Part shown: positions 25,695 to 39,889 of the stretch, piece by piece | How positions within the stretch are numbered: the stretch's first letter is position 1 | How the letters are laid out: every line of letters begins with the position of its first letter | Assembly (NCBI RefSeq): GCF_000473245.1 | Contig: NC_022524.1 | Coordinates: 3,930,501-3,994,500 of the forward strand | Length of the DNA stretch: 64,000 nucleotides | Direction of reading: 5' to 3' | DNA from: Bacillus infantis NRRL B-14911 | Lineage (GTDB): Bacteria > Bacillota > Bacilli > Bacillales > Cytobacillaceae | Notes under the pieces: model-generated | What the model was told of the DNA's origin: nothing | What the model saw: the letters and a program-made list of their open reading frames with translations, nothing else | Database searches by the model: none | Made by a program: the position numbers and the translations under genes

Positions 25695-28037
25695 TTAGCG
25701 TTTCTTTTTCTTACGCTTGGCTTTTGGCGCATTTTCAAAGTGCTTTTTCTCTTTCCGGGCAGGTCCGCCGCTTTTGCCTTTCGAGCTGCCGCTGCGTCCT
25801 TTTGGGCCTTCGCCTGCTTTGCCTCTGCGCGGCTTCTTTTCTGTGCTGCCCGTCTTGAACACTCGCGGCGCATCCCGATCATCACGCTTCCGGGGGCCTT
25901 TCATGCCGACGATTTCAAAATCTATGGAGCGCTCATCTTTGTTGACATTAATGACGCGTACTGTAATTTCGTCGCCAATCCGGAACACATTGCCGGTTTT
26001 CTCGCCGATCATCGCGAAATGGCGTTCATCATAGCGGTAATAATCGTCCGTCATATAGCTGACATGGATCAGACCTTCAATCGTGTTCGGCAATTCGACG
26101 AACATGCCGAAGTTTGTAACTGAGCTGATGATGCCATCATATTCTTCGCCAATTTTATCAGCCATATATTCTGCTTTCTTCAGCTCATCTGTTTCCCTTT
26201 CAGCTTCGACCGCGCGGCGCTCCATATTGGAGGAATGCTCGGCAATATCAGGAAGCCTTGAATTCATCCGCTCTCTTGTCGCCTGGCTTAAATCGCCTTC
26301 AATCAGATAGGTGCGGATGAGCCTGTGGACAACCAAGTCCGGATACCGGCGGATTGGTGATGTGAAATGAGTATAGAACTCAGTCGACAGCCCAAAGTGG
26401 CCGAGGCTCTCAGGATCATATTTCGCCTGCTGCATCGAACGCAGCATGACGGTCGAAATTACCATTTCCTCAGGTGTACCCTGCACCTCTTCAATGATTT
26501 CCTGGAGGGCGCGCGGATGCACAGAGTTTGCCGTGCCTTTTACAATGTAACCGAAGTTTGTAATAAACTCGAAGAATCTTCTCAGCTTATCTTCCTTCGG
26601 ATCTTCGTGAATACGGTAGATGAACGGCACATCCATCCAATGGAAATGCTCGGCGACCGTTTCATTGGCTGCAAGCATGAATTCCTCGATGAGGCGCTCT
26701 GCCACAGAACGTTCGCGGAGTACGACATCACTTGGCTTTCCTTCTTCATCAACAAGAACCTTTGACTCTTTAAAATCAAAGTCGATGGCGCCGCGGCCCA
26801 TCCGTTTCTTGCGGAGCACCGCTGCCAGCTCTTCCATAAGCTGAAACATCGGGACAAGCGGCTCATAGCGCTTCATCAGCTCTTCGTCTTTATCGGTCAA
26901 GATCTTGTTAACGTCATGATAAGTCATACGCTCTGTCGTTTTAATGACACTCTGGAAGATTTCATGATTAACCACTTCACCGGAGCTGTCCATTTCCATT
27001 TCACAGGAAAGGGTCAGGCGGTCAACCTGCGGATTAAGGGAACAGATGCCATTGGATAATCTGTGCGGGATCATCGGGATGACCCGGTCCACCAAGTAAA
27101 TACTTGTCGCCCGTTCTTCCGCTTCCTGATCGATCGGTGTATTCTCGCGCACATAATACGTCACATCGGCAATATGTACTCCGAGCTTATAGTTTCCGTT
27201 TTCAAGCTTAGTAACAGTTACCGCATCATCCAGGTCCTTCGCATCAGCGCCGTCAATCGTGACGATTGTCTGGTCGCGGAGATCGCGCCGGTTCTTGATT
27301 TCACTTTCATCAATGCTGTCAGGTGTATCATTCGCCTGCTCCAGCACTTCTTTCGGGAATTCCATCGGCAGCCCATGTTTGTGGATGACAGACAGGATAT
27401 CCACGCCTGGATCATTTTTATGGCCAAGGATCTCAAGGACTTCCCCTTCAGCACTCTTGCGCCCCTCCGGATACGTCGTCAGCTTGACAACGACCTTATG
27501 TCCTTCTATTGCCCCTTTAGAAGCTGATTTCGGGATAAAAATATCGCTGGTGAACTTTTTGTCGTCCGGGAGCACAAAGCCGAAATTTTTACTTTCAACA
27601 TATGTCCCGACAATCTGCTGGACACCTCGTTCGAGAATGCGCACGACCGTCCCTTCACGCCTCTGGCCGGAAGATTCAGAAGAAACCCTTGCAAGGACAA
27701 TATCGCCATGCATAGCATTATTCGTCTCATTCGGCGGTATAAAGATATCATCAAGGCCAGGCTCTTCAGGAATGACAAAAGCAAAGCCTTTTGCATGGCC
27801 GGACAGCTTACCTTTGATCAGATTCATCCTGTCCGGCAGGCCGTAGCGGTTGCTCCGTGTCCGGACAACAAGCCCTTTCTGCTCCATGACCACAAGGGCC
27901 TTCACAAAGTCTTTAAAATCGGAAGAATCCTCGATTCCGAATGCCTCTTCCATCTCCTGGACGGTCAGTGGCTTATATGCTTCATCTTTCATAAAGTGGA
28001 GAAGCTTATCCACGATTTGCTTAATATTATTTTCCAT
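25695..28037 (-). CDS. rnr: Ribonuclease R
   Basis: The 780-residue 3'-5' exoribonuclease has an N-terminal helix-turn-helix-like segment (to about 70), two cold-shock domains, the RNB catalytic domain with the metal-binding aspartates in [14 protein letters not shown] (about residues 270-283), an S1 domain (about 630-715) and a Lys/Arg-rich tail. It degrades structured RNA, including rRNA fragments and tmRNA-associated mRNAs. ATG at 28035-28037 follows an AGGAGGGAT site. It lies 27 bp after estA in the secG-estA-rnr-smpB cluster. Confidence 0.97.
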   Translation of the reverse strand: MENNIKQIVDKLLHFMKDEAYKPLTVQEMEEAFGIEDSSDFKDFVKALVVMEQKGLVVRTRSNRYGLPDRMNLIKGKLSGHAKGFAFVIPEEPGLDDIFIPPNETNNAMHGDIVLARVSSESSGQRREGTVVRILERGVQQIVGTYVESKNFGFVLPDDKKFTSDIFIPKSASKGAIEGHKVVVKLTTYPEGRKSAEGEVLEILGHKNDPGVDILSVIHKHGLPMEFPKEVLEQANDTPDSIDESEIKNRRDLRDQTIVTIDGADAKDLDDAVTVTKLENGNYKLGVHIADVTYYVRENTPIDQEAEERATSIYLVDRVIPMIPHRLSNGICSLNPQVDRLTLSCEMEMDSSGEVVNHEIFQSVIKTTERMTYHDVNKILTDKDEELMKRYEPLVPMFQLMEELAAVLRKKRMGRGAIDFDFKESKVLVDEEGKPSDVVLRERSVAERLIEEFMLAANETVAEHFHWMDVPFIYRIHEDPKEDKLRRFFEFITNFGYIVKGTANSVHPRALQEIIEEVQGTPEEMVISTVMLRSMQQAKYDPESLGHFGLSTEFYTHFTSPIRRYPDLVVHRLIRTYLIEGDLSQATRERMNSRLPDIAEHSSNMERRAVEAERETDELKKAEYMADKIGEEYDGIISSVTNFGMFVELPNTIEGLIHVSYMTDDYYRYDERHFAMIGEKTGNVFRIGDEITVRVINVNKDERSIDFEIVGMKGPRKRDDRDAPRVFKTGSTEKKPRRGKAGEGPKGRSGSSKGKSGGPARKEKKHFENAPKAKRKKKKR

Positions 28038-28064
28038 CTATGCTATCCCTCCTAAATAAAGGAT

Positions 28065-28811
28065 TTAAACAGTCCAATCCAGCGATTCCAGGAACTGATA
28101 TACATCCTCATGCAGCTGATCCTTTTCCTTGTCCAATGTGATGACGTGGCCGGACTCTTCATACCATTTCAGCTTTTTATTATCATTCTCCACTTCGCTG
28201 AAGATGATGTTCGCGCTGTCGGTATTGATCATGGCATCATGACGGGCCTGAGCCACAAAGGTTGGGGAATAGATCATGTCCACATGATTCCTCACATCGG
28301 CGATCAGCTCCTGCAGCGCTTTAAGTGTCTCCATCGGAGTTTTCCTGAATTCAGCCATTTCCTGTTCAATCTGCTCAGGGGATTTGCCTTCAAGCCTCTT
28401 ATACTCGCTGGCATAGTGAAGGATGCCCTGATACATGACTTCCTCGCTCTTAATATACATTGGTGCACACATTGGAACGATACCCTTTATAGGAACAGTG
28501 TAACCTAATTTCAAGGAAAATACCCCGCCAAGCGAAAGCCCGGCAACTGCAATCTCTTCATAGCCCTGTCCCTTCAGCAGCTCATAGCCTTCCATAACAT
28601 CCTTCCACCAGTCCTCAGGCCCGGTATGGACCAGCTCTTCAGGCGGCACCCCGTGTCCCTTATACTGTGGCGCATGGCAGGTATACCCCTTGGTCTGCAA
28701 AAACCGTCCAAGCATCCTGACATCCGCAGTATTGCCTGTAAAGCCGTGCAAAAGCAGGACAGCCCTTTTTCCGCCTTCAAAGGTAAATGGTTTCGGTGCA
28801 ACAATCTTCAT
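28065..28811 (-). CDS. estA: Carboxylesterase (Est30/YvaK type)
   Basis: The 248-residue alpha/beta hydrolase has the nucleophile elbow GLSLGG with Ser93, Asp192 in ARHDAMIN and His222 in SGHVITLD, matching the triad of Geobacillus Est30. The oxyanion-hole segment LLHGFTGN lies at 20-27. It hydrolyses short-chain esters; the physiological substrate is not known. It lies between secG and rnr as in B. subtilis. ATG start at 28809-28811. Confidence 0.93.
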   Translation of the reverse strand: MKIVAPKPFTFEGGKRAVLLLHGFTGNTADVRMLGRFLQTKGYTCHAPQYKGHGVPPEELVHTGPEDWWKDVMEGYELLKGQGYEEIAVAGLSLGGVFSLKLGYTVPIKGIVPMCAPMYIKSEEVMYQGILHYASEYKRLEGKSPEQIEQEMAEFRKTPMETLKALQELIADVRNHVDMIYSPTFVAQARHDAMINTDSANIIFSEVENDNKKLKWYEESGHVITLDKEKDQLHEDVYQFLESLDWTV

Positions 28812-28942
28812 TTTGAAAACTCCTTTTGCTATGTAAATGATTTCATTGATAAGTTCAGCTTCCTTATTTTTAGCAAAGCCGCGCCCAACAATCCACTAAA
28901 ACGGCTTATCAGCAGCTGCAGGAAAAATATTCCGTTCAGCGG

Positions 28943-28974
28943 CAAATAAAAAACCTGACCTTCTGGGCCAGGCA
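28943..28974 (-). terminator. Terminator of secG
   Basis: CCTGGCC/GGTCAGG stem (one G-T pair) followed on the minus strand by six T and ATTTG. estA downstream must then use its own promoter or read-through. Confidence 0.75.
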
Positions 28975-28983
28975 GCAGCTTTA

Positions 28984-29217
28984 TTATTTTACAAAATAAG
29001 CGACAGCAATTGTTAAAACAAAAAACAGTACAGATAACACAATCGTCACACGGTGGAGTATAAGATCAAGCCCGCGCGCCTTTTGCTTGCCGAAAAGCTG
29101 CTCGGCACCACCTGAAATCGCGCCGGAAAGACCCGCACTTTTCCCTGATTGAAGAAGTACAACAACTATAAGAGCAACTGAAACAATAATCAACAGCGTA
29201 ATTAATAATGTGTACAT
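28984..29217 (-). CDS. secG: Preprotein translocase subunit SecG
   Basis: The 77-residue protein has two membrane helices (about 3-23 and 52-74) and the conserved linker [20 protein letters not shown] between them, diagnostic of SecG, the accessory subunit of the SecYEG channel. The ATG at 29215-29217 has AGGAGGTGG at five bases; an in-frame GTG three codons earlier overlaps that site and is rejected. Confidence 0.95.
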   Translation of the reverse strand: MYTLLITLLIIVSVALIVVVLLQSGKSAGLSGAISGGAEQLFGKQKARGLDLILHRVTIVLSVLFFVLTIAVAYFVK

Positions 29218-29467
29218 GAAGTCCACCTCCTGAAACGTACAATCACATTATTCTTAATTTATCATATTTTGGCGGATTGGACAATAGCAATGTTGGTTTG
29301 CGGAAGATTGAGCGGGTGTTATTTGAGAAGGGAAAGGACGGTGCCGGATGAATTGGAGCACGTGGAGGAAGGAGCATTGGGTGTGGGGGATTTAGTTAGC
29401 AGCTCAAGAAGGAGGACAGGACATGGGGGACGAAATAATTAAATAATACATTTATAAGGAGGAAGAT

Positions 29468-30436
29468 ATGATTGTTAAAGAATTAACAGTACCAAAGCGG
29501 ATTTTAGCCCTGGAAGCTCTGCTGCGCCGGCTGGAGGAAGGGAGTCCTGACTGGCACCGTGTTAAGGAAGATCTTGCGAAACGCTGGGCGGGCTACTATG
29601 GTGAATTGTCTTTGGATTATTATTTGCAGATGCTGCCGGAAAAAGAGTATCTGGTACTGCATGATCTGCGGCTCGGCCTGTCCGGCAGCTTTTTTCAAAT
29701 TGATCTACTTGTGCTGCATGCTCATTTTGCATTAATCCTGGAGGTTAAAAACATACTTGGCACCCTTGTATTCGATAAGCAATTCAGCCAGATGATCCGC
29801 ACCCAGGATGAAAAAGAAGAAGGCTTCCCCGATCCGATCGCTCAGGCAGAACATCATAAAAAACAGCTGGCCCGCTGGTTAGCGGAACGCAGCATCCCTC
29901 TCCCCGTCGAATCCCTCGTTGTTATCAGCAAACCATCCACTGTCCTCAAAGCGAACTCCCCAGCCATCAGCAGAACGGTCATCCACAGCCACCGCCTCCT
30001 TGGGAAGATAGAAGACTTGAGCGGCCGCTATCAACAAGCGCTCCTGGATGCGAGAGAGCTGAGAAAAACCTCTAGATTGTTGATCAAACACCATACACCT
30101 GAAAAAATTGATATTCTGTCCAGGATGAGAGTCAGCCGGGAGAATGTGAGGATGGGTGTCCATTGCGGCGGCTGCGGCCATATTCCGGTTATAAGGGTAT
30201 ATGGTACTTGGTTTTGCCCGAAATGCGGGTTGAAGGACAAGTCAGCGCATATCGCAGCTTTGAAGGACTACTTCCTTTTGTTTGGGAAGGAGATTACGAA
30301 TGGGGGATTTCGGGAGTTTGCGGGGGTGGAATCCGTCCATACAGCTTCAAATATACTAGCAAGCTCAAATTTAGTGGTCTCAGGCAGAGGAAAAGGGCGC
30401 AAATACAGCGCACCAGCAGATTGGTGGAATGGGTAA
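29468..30436 (+). CDS. NERD-domain protein with C-terminal zinc ribbon
   Basis: Residues about 36-150 form a nuclease-related (NERD) domain: Y-GELSLDYYLQ, then HDLRL, FQIDLLVLH and the core EVKN, the nuclease-fold acidic-Lys pattern. A zinc ribbon CGGCGHIP...CPKCG lies at about 231-257, followed by about 65 residues that may bind nucleic acid. The 322-residue protein starts ATG behind AAGGAGGAAG. NERD proteins are predicted DNA-processing enzymes without a settled role. It is the only plus-strand gene between secG and eno and is followed at once by a 20 bp tandem array. Confidence 0.82.
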   Translation: MIVKELTVPKRILALEALLRRLEEGSPDWHRVKEDLAKRWAGYYGELSLDYYLQMLPEKEYLVLHDLRLGLSGSFFQIDLLVLHAHFALILEVKNILGTLVFDKQFSQMIRTQDEKEEGFPDPIAQAEHHKKQLARWLAERSIPLPVESLVVISKPSTVLKANSPAISRTVIHSHRLLGKIEDLSGRYQQALLDARELRKTSRLLIKHHTPEKIDILSRMRVSRENVRMGVHCGGCGHIPVIRVYGTWFCPKCGLKDKSAHIAALKDYFLLFGKEITNGGFREFAGVESVHTASNILASSNLVVSGRGKGRKYSAPADWWNG

Positions 30437-30442
30437 AAAGCG

Positions 30443-30557
30443 TTTATTAGCAACTTTTTCCGTATATTAGCAACTTTTCAAATTTATTAGCAACTTTTTT
30501 GTTTTATTAGCAACTTTCAGGATATATTAGCAACTTTTAGATTTTATTAGCAACTAG
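30443..30557. repeat. Tandem array 2: six 20 bp units
   Basis: Units begin at 30443, 30463, 30483, 30503, 30523 and 30543 with exact 20 bp period. Each starts T-[TA]-TATTAGCAACTTT; the last 5-6 bases vary. The array starts 7 bp after the NERD stop and ends 70 bp before the eno terminator. Confidence 0.95.
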
Positions 30558-30611
30558 CCCTGCTCGCGGCCACTAAACTCCAACCAGGTACCATGCATCA
30601 GCTCGAAAAAC

Positions 30612-30649
30612 CAAAACCCAAAAAAACACCAGCCCCAAAAGGCTGGTGT
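30612..30649 (-). terminator. Terminator of the glycolytic operon after eno
   Basis: ACACCAGCC/GGCTGGTGT perfect 9 bp stem with a six-base loop and seven T on the minus strand. Confidence 0.88.
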
Positions 30650-30664
30650 CTCCCTCAAAAAGAA

Positions 30665-34302
<3,638 letters not shown>

Positions 34303-35487
34303 TTATTTATCATTTAAAGCCGTTACACCAGGAAGCTCTTTTCCTTCGATGAATTCGAGGGAAGCGCCGCCGCCTGTTGAGATATGGCTCATTTTATCAG
34401 CAAGATCAAACTTTTCGACTGCAGCCGCAGAGTCTCCGCCGCCGATTACCGAATATGTATCCTGGGATTCAGCAAGGGCTTCGGCTACTGCTTTCGTTCC
34501 GCCTGCAAATGCATTCAGTTCAAACACACCCATAGGGCCGTTCCAGATGACAAGCTTGCTTGATTTGATGACATCCTGATAGATGGCACGAGTCTTCGGA
34601 CCGATATCAAGCGCTTCCCAGTCTGAAGGGATTTCTTCAATGGAAACTTCTTTAATATTGGCATCCTCGGAGAAATCATCCGCAACAAGCACATCGACAG
34701 GCATATAGAATTTAACGCCTTTTTCCTCTGCCTTTTTCATGAACGAATCGGCAAGATCGATTTTGTCTTCTTCAAGAAGGGATTTCCCGATTTCGTGGCC
34801 TTGTGCTTTAACGAACGTATAAGCAAGACCTCCGCCGATGATCAGATTATCTACCTTATCAAGCAGGTTTTCGATAACACCGATTTTGTCCTTTACCTTC
34901 GCTCCGCCGACAATTGCCGTAAACGGGCGCTCCGGATTGGACATCGCTTTTCCAAGAACGTCCAGTTCCTTTTCCATCAGCAGGCCGGAAACAGCCGGAA
35001 GATGGTGTGCAATGCCTTCAGTTGAAGCATGGGCACGGTGGGCAGCGCCGAATGCGTCATTTACATACACATCCGCAAGTTCTGCAAACGCCTTTGCCAG
35101 CTCAGGATCATTCTTTTCCTCACCAGGGTAGAAGCGGACGTTTTCAAGAAGGAGAACATCGCCCTCAGCCATTTCGGAAACCAACCCTTGTACAGCTTCA
35201 CCGTAGGCTTCGTCTGCTTTCTTTACATCCTTGCCCAACAGCTCTGATAAGCGCTTGGCAACTGGTGTAAGGCGCAGTTCTTCTACTGCCTGGCCTTTTG
35301 GACGGCCAAGGTGGCTTGCAAGGATGACTTTAGCTCCCTGTTCAGTCAAGTACTGAATGGTAGGAAGAGCTGCTGTGATGCGAGTTTCGTCCGTAATAGA
35401 GCCATCTTTCATCGGCACGTTAAAGTCCACACGGCAAAAAACGCGTTTACCTTTTAAATCAATGTCTTTTACGCTTTTTTTGTTCAC
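34303..35487 (-). CDS. pgk: Phosphoglycerate kinase
   Basis: The 394-residue enzyme makes ATP from 1,3-bisphosphoglycerate. The substrate-binding [11 protein letters not shown] (about 20-30) and the nucleotide loop WNGPMGVFE (about 313-321) and [12 protein letters not shown] are present. Start is GTG at 35485-35487 behind GGGAGGTCC. It follows gapA after a leaky-looking terminator and heads the pgk-tpiA-gpmI-eno tail of the operon. Confidence 0.98.
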   Translation of the reverse strand: MNKKSVKDIDLKGKRVFCRVDFNVPMKDGSITDETRITAALPTIQYLTEQGAKVILASHLGRPKGQAVEELRLTPVAKRLSELLGKDVKKADEAYGEAVQGLVSEMAEGDVLLLENVRFYPGEEKNDPELAKAFAELADVYVNDAFGAAHRAHASTEGIAHHLPAVSGLLMEKELDVLGKAMSNPERPFTAIVGGAKVKDKIGVIENLLDKVDNLIIGGGLAYTFVKAQGHEIGKSLLEEDKIDLADSFMKKAEEKGVKFYMPVDVLVADDFSEDANIKEVSIEEIPSDWEALDIGPKTRAIYQDVIKSSKLVIWNGPMGVFELNAFAGGTKAVAEALAESQDTYSVIGGGDSAAAVEKFDLADKMSHISTGGGASLEFIEGKELPGVTALNDK

Positions 35488-35519
35488 GGCAAAGGACCTC
35501 CCAGTTTCTGATAGTGTTC

Positions 35520-35557
35520 AAAAGAAAAGGGAGAGGGAATTGTTTCCCGCTCCCCTT
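35520..35557 (-). terminator. Terminator between gapA and pgk
   Basis: GGGAG-A-GGGAA pairs with TTCCC-G-CTCCC; on the minus strand TTTTCTTTTG follows. In B. subtilis most cggR-gapA transcripts end here while some read into pgk; the same partial termination is inferred. Confidence 0.75.
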
Positions 35558-35683
35558 TTCCCCATCATTATAGATGTTCGCTATTTTTTTATCCAATAAA
35601 ACAGGGTTTTAAAGGAAAGCTTCGGTTCCCGGAGTTCATACAGGACCAAACAATAGCTTATTTATTGTTTTAAATCGTACCTA

Positions 35684-36727
<1,044 letters not shown>

Positions 36728-36748
36728 TTAGTTTTATATTAAAGGGGA

Positions 36749-37771
36749 TTACCCTTTTAACAACTGTTTTGCTGCGCCTTCATCCGTGATCAGGATCGTT
36801 GAGGACGGCGCCTGTTTCATATAGGCCCTTATTGCCTTTGCCTTCGAAGACCCTCCGGCAACTGCAATAACATGTTCGATATCTGCCAGGTCTTTGAGCT
36901 GAAGCCCTATGGTCTGCACTTTATGGACCACTTCGCCCGCTTCATCGAAATAATAGCCGAATGCTTCTCCTACTGCTTTCCGCTCCTGAATCTTCAATAA
37001 GTCCTCCGGTGTCGTTTTACGGCGCTCCGCCATTGTTATAGCGTCTCCAATTCCATGTAAAACCATTCCAGCGGATTGTATCAGATTCAATACTTCATTA
37101 ATAACGGGTTCCTTCATGATTGTCTCGTACATCGTCTTGCTTACCTGATCCGGGACATGAAGGAATTTGTGGCGGGAGGCTGTGTGCTCCGCCATCATGG
37201 CGCAGATGGTATTCGCCTGGTTTTTGACCTCCTCGCCGATGCCGCCCCGTGCAGGGACGAACAGCAATTCGTCGTCAAAGAGATTGGGCGTCAGCATCTC
37301 AGCCACGGCCGCCATGGTCGATCCGCCCGTTACAGCAACGGTATTCTTCCCTTTAAGCCGCTGTTTCATACTGGCCGCACAGGCCCTGCCAAGCTCGCTT
37401 TTCACCCATGGTGATTCATCGCTGTTGCCGGCAACCACAATCACCTGCCGGACGCCAAGGACTTCTTTCAGCCTTGCTTCCAGTATGTCTATACCCGTTA
37501 TGTCTCTCATTATGCTTTCAAGTCTTTCCAGTAAATCCTTGCCTTCGGCTGTCAGGTTCATACCTGAACTTGCTACAGAGATAAGATTTTGATTCTTTAG
37601 GAAATCAACCTCGCTTCTAAGCACTCTTTCCGTTGATCCAAGGCTCACTGCCAGACTTCTTCGGCCCACCGGCTGCATAAAACCTATGTACTGAAGAATT
37701 TGGTAGCGTTTTTGCATAACAGTAAGTAAATCAGGCAATAATCTTTTTTGTATATCGATCAATGAGTCCAT
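36749..37771 (-). CDS. cggR: Central glycolytic genes regulator CggR
   Basis: The 340-residue SorC-family repressor has an N-terminal winged HTH (residues about 15-75, RRSLAVSLGSTERVLRSEVD) and a C-terminal sugar-isomerase-like domain that binds fructose-1,6-bisphosphate, including GGSTMAAVAE near 150. FBP weakens its tetrameric DNA binding and induces gapA and the downstream genes. ATG at 37769-37771 follows AAAAGGGG. Its operator lies 49-84 bp upstream. Confidence 0.96.
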   Translation of the reverse strand: MDSLIDIQKRLLPDLLTVMQKRYQILQYIGFMQPVGRRSLAVSLGSTERVLRSEVDFLKNQNLISVASSGMNLTAEGKDLLERLESIMRDITGIDILEARLKEVLGVRQVIVVAGNSDESPWVKSELGRACAASMKQRLKGKNTVAVTGGSTMAAVAEMLTPNLFDDELLFVPARGGIGEEVKNQANTICAMMAEHTASRHKFLHVPDQVSKTMYETIMKEPVINEVLNLIQSAGMVLHGIGDAITMAERRKTTPEDLLKIQERKAVGEAFGYYFDEAGEVVHKVQTIGLQLKDLADIEHVIAVAGGSSKAKAIRAYMKQAPSSTILITDEGAAKQLLKG

Positions 37772-37819
37772 CGCATGCCCCTTTTTTAGAAGTATTCCAC
37801 ATAGGAACGTTCTAACGTG

Positions 37820-37855
37820 GTCAATTTCTGTCCCGCATAGACATATTATGTCCCG
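37820..37855. promoter_or_regulatory. CggR operator
   Basis: On the minus strand CGGGAC-N6-TGTC-N4-CGGGAC-N6-TGAC matches the B. subtilis CggR operator (two CGGGAC-N6-TGTC repeats) with one change in the last half-site. It lies between the promoter and cggR, so bound CggR acts as a roadblock. Confidence 0.93.
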
Positions 37856-37861
37856 CTTGAA

Positions 37862-37909
37862 CCAAAAAAAATCACCCCTGTTACAATTACATTCTAGCAG
37901 GAGTGATTT
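37862..37909 (-). terminator. Terminator of the sigL-glutaredoxin unit overlapping the cggR promoter
   Basis: AAATCACTCCTG pairs with CAGGGGTGATTT over 12 bp (one mismatch) around a 17-base loop, followed on the minus strand by a run of T. The loop contains the cggR -10 box. Confidence 0.75.
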
Positions 37910-37919
37910 GCGAATTCAA
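37891..37919 (-). promoter_or_regulatory. SigA promoter of cggR-gapA
   Basis: TTGAAT (37914-37919) and TG-C-TAGAAT (37891-37896) are 17 bp apart on the minus strand. The -10 box lies inside the loop of the terminator that ends the sigL transcript. Confidence 0.72.
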
Positions 37920-37923
37920 CTGA

Positions 37924-38178
37924 TTAGAACCGGTTTTTTGCTGTAAGCGCTTCATATAGCGTAAATTGATCAATCCGCCCAAACTGGACCTCTTCCCCAT
38001 CCAGTTCCACGACCGGAATCATAAGCCCGTACCGTTCAGTCAGATCATCGCTGGCGCTGATATCCACTTCCTCAAGCTCAAATTCATGCTCTGCTTGAAG
38101 ATCCAGGATTAATTTTTTTGCATTATCGCACAAATGGCAGCCTTCTCTTGTATATAATCGCATCTGTCGATCTTTCAC
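37924..38178 (-). CDS. Glutaredoxin-like protein (DUF836 type)
   Basis: The small thioredoxin-fold protein has MRLYTREGCHLCDNAKKLI, with a CHLC redox motif, and the cis-Pro segment MIPVVELDG. I use GTG at 38176-38178, which has AGAAGG upstream (84 residues); the ATG at 38199 overlaps the sigL stop as ATGA but has no ribosome site. It follows sigL as a second gene of that unit. Such proteins are probable disulfide reductases with unknown clients. Confidence 0.8.
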   Translation of the reverse strand: MKDRQMRLYTREGCHLCDNAKKLILDLQAEHEFELEEVDISASDDLTERYGLMIPVVELDGEEVQFGRIDQFTLYEALTAKNRF

Positions 38179-38195
38179 TATACTTCCTTCTTTCT

Positions 38196-39527
38196 TCATT
38201 CATATCTTTTGCGTTTCGCTGAAGAGGGGATGCCCAGCTGGTCCCTGTATTTGGCAACCGTCCGCCTGGAAATGACGATAGCATCCCCCTTCTCCAGTAT
38301 GCTCATGATCTCCGAGTCAGAAAGAGGCTTCAGTTTATCCTCAGCTTCTACCATGGCAGCAATCTTCTTCTTCACACTTGCTGACGAAGCACCATCGGCT
38401 CCGGTAGTCTTTACCGCGCTTGTAAAAAAGGTCTTCAGCTCAAATGTGCCAAAAGGAGTCTGGACATACTTTTCGCGGACCGTCCGGCTTACTGTCGACT
38501 CATGGATTTCCAATTCATCCGCGATTTCTTTCATTGTCATCGGTCTCAGCTTTGCAGGCCCTTCAATGAAAAAATCCTGCTGTTTTTCTACCAGCTTCAT
38601 TGTAACCTTTTTAATCGTATCTTTCCTTTGTTCCAAACTGCGGACAATCCAATTATAGTCCTGCGACCGGTCCTGGAGGTATTTTCTGACCTCTTTGTCG
38701 CCAGTGCTTTTAAAGCTTTCATAATACTGGCTGTTAAAGCTGACTTTTGGGAGCAGCTCATCCTGGACGGTTATCAGGAAAGAGCTGCCGTCCCAGCTGA
38801 CAGCCACATCAGGGACAATATAGCCTGCACTTTCTTTTGAAAAAGCCGCTGCAGGCCTTGGATTGAGCGTTCTGACTAAATCGGAGACACGCTGGATATC
38901 CTTCAGCTCCACACCAAGGAGCGAAGCCAGCTGCTTCCACTTTTTATCGGCGAACCATTCGAAATGCTCTTCCATGATCACTTCAGCGAGATCATCCGGG
39001 CTCAAAAGCCGCTGCACCTGCAAAAGGAGGCATTCCTGCAGTGTCCGCGCCCCAATGCCCGCCGGCTCCAGAAGCTGAAGCTCTGCGAGTGCTTCAGCGG
39101 CATCACCTTCACTGACGCAGAGCTCATCCGCAATTTCTGTGACACTTTCACGCAAGTAACCGTTTTCATCTATACTTTTAATAATCCTTCTGATGATCTT
39201 GTCCATCAGAGGAGATATATATTTAATTTCAAGCTGTGAGATCAAATAATCCTCAAGCAGATTGTCTTTTGCCCTGATCTGCTCGATCCACGATCTGTCA
39301 TCCTTTTTCAGCTTGCTGCTTGCGCCTCTGACTCTGTCGCGGCGCGGATCCATCGCCCTTACATTTTCTGTCTCTATCTGCATAAGGGGATTTTCAAGCG
39401 CCCTGCTCTCCAAAAAGGCCGTAAGCTCAAGCGCAGAATATTGAAGGAGCGCAATCGCCTGGGACAACTCCTGTGTCATCGCCAATTTAAGCGACTGCTG
39501 CTGAAATAAACCTGCATTCATGTTCAT
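38196..39527 (-). CDS. sigL: RNA polymerase sigma-54 factor (SigL/RpoN)
   Basis: The 443-residue protein has the Gln/Leu-rich region I (GLFQQQSLKLAMTQELSQAI), the core-binding domain, an HTH near 340-365 (MKEIADELEIHESTVSRTVR) and the RpoN box variant ISRRTVAKYRDQL near the C-terminus. Sigma-54 recognises -24/-12 promoters and needs AAA+ activators; in Bacillus it serves levanase, arginine/acetoin and branched amino-acid genes. No activator gene is in this window. ATG at 39525-39527 follows GGGGGAA. Confidence 0.97.
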   Translation of the reverse strand: MNMNAGLFQQQSLKLAMTQELSQAIALLQYSALELTAFLESRALENPLMQIETENVRAMDPRRDRVRGASSKLKKDDRSWIEQIRAKDNLLEDYLISQLEIKYISPLMDKIIRRIIKSIDENGYLRESVTEIADELCVSEGDAAEALAELQLLEPAGIGARTLQECLLLQVQRLLSPDDLAEVIMEEHFEWFADKKWKQLASLLGVELKDIQRVSDLVRTLNPRPAAAFSKESAGYIVPDVAVSWDGSSFLITVQDELLPKVSFNSQYYESFKSTGDKEVRKYLQDRSQDYNWIVRSLEQRKDTIKKVTMKLVEKQQDFFIEGPAKLRPMTMKEIADELEIHESTVSRTVREKYVQTPFGTFELKTFFTSAVKTTGADGASSASVKKKIAAMVEAEDKLKPLSDSEIMSILEKGDAIVISRRTVAKYRDQLGIPSSAKRKRYE

Positions 39528-39680
39528 TGCACATTCCCCCTTCTTCTATTTTACATGATGGAAGGGGAATGGTGAATGGGAATATATATAAAGAAAGCAG
39601 AAGCTTTTCGCATTCCGGACTATGGCAGGTGATTCCATGATGTTCATCCCGCGAAGATGTAAAGCATCTTTCAAACGAAA

Positions 39681-39715
39681 AAAAAGCCTCCAGCCCTATA
39701 ACAGGCAGGAGGCTT
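39681..39715 (-). terminator. Terminator of tRNA-Arg
   Basis: GCCTCC/GGAGGC base of a longer stem, followed on the minus strand by eight T, seven bases after the tRNA 3' end. Confidence 0.85.
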
Positions 39716-39721
39716 TTGGTA

Positions 39722-39793
39722 CGCCCTCGGCAGGAATCGAACCCACATCTCAAGAACCGGAATCTTACGTGCTATCCGTTGCACCACGAGGGC
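39722..39793 (-). tRNA. tRNA-Arg (anticodon CCG)
   Basis: The minus strand folds into a cloverleaf: acceptor GCCCTCG/CGAGGGC, D-stem GTGC/GCAC, anticodon stem TAAGA/TCTTG around loop TTCCGGT (anticodon CCG, reads CGG), and T-arm GTGGG-TTCGATT-CCTGC. CCA is not encoded. It is a lone tRNA with its own terminator, as for trnQ-Arg of B. subtilis in the same neighbourhood. Confidence 0.95.
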
Positions 39794-39889
39794 AAATCAT
39801 ACAGGTCTTCTATAAGACACTAGTATATAATACTAAAGCCGGCCGCTTTTTGTCAATGGTTAAACAATAATTGACTATAGCGGCCGATT

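Noticed and set aside
27259-27846. 195-codon open frame opposite rnr
   Set aside because: It is antisense to a well conserved gene, rich in Ser/Arg/Pro as expected from a reverse frame, and has no ribosome site.
29423-29446. Seven-residue leader frame with a strong AGGAGG site ahead of the NERD gene
   Set aside because: Too short to distinguish from chance in a purine-rich leader; no attenuator hairpin follows.
30443-30557. CRISPR array
   Set aside because: Units are only 20 bp with 5-6 bp variable ends; there are no spacers of 30 bp or more and no cas genes.
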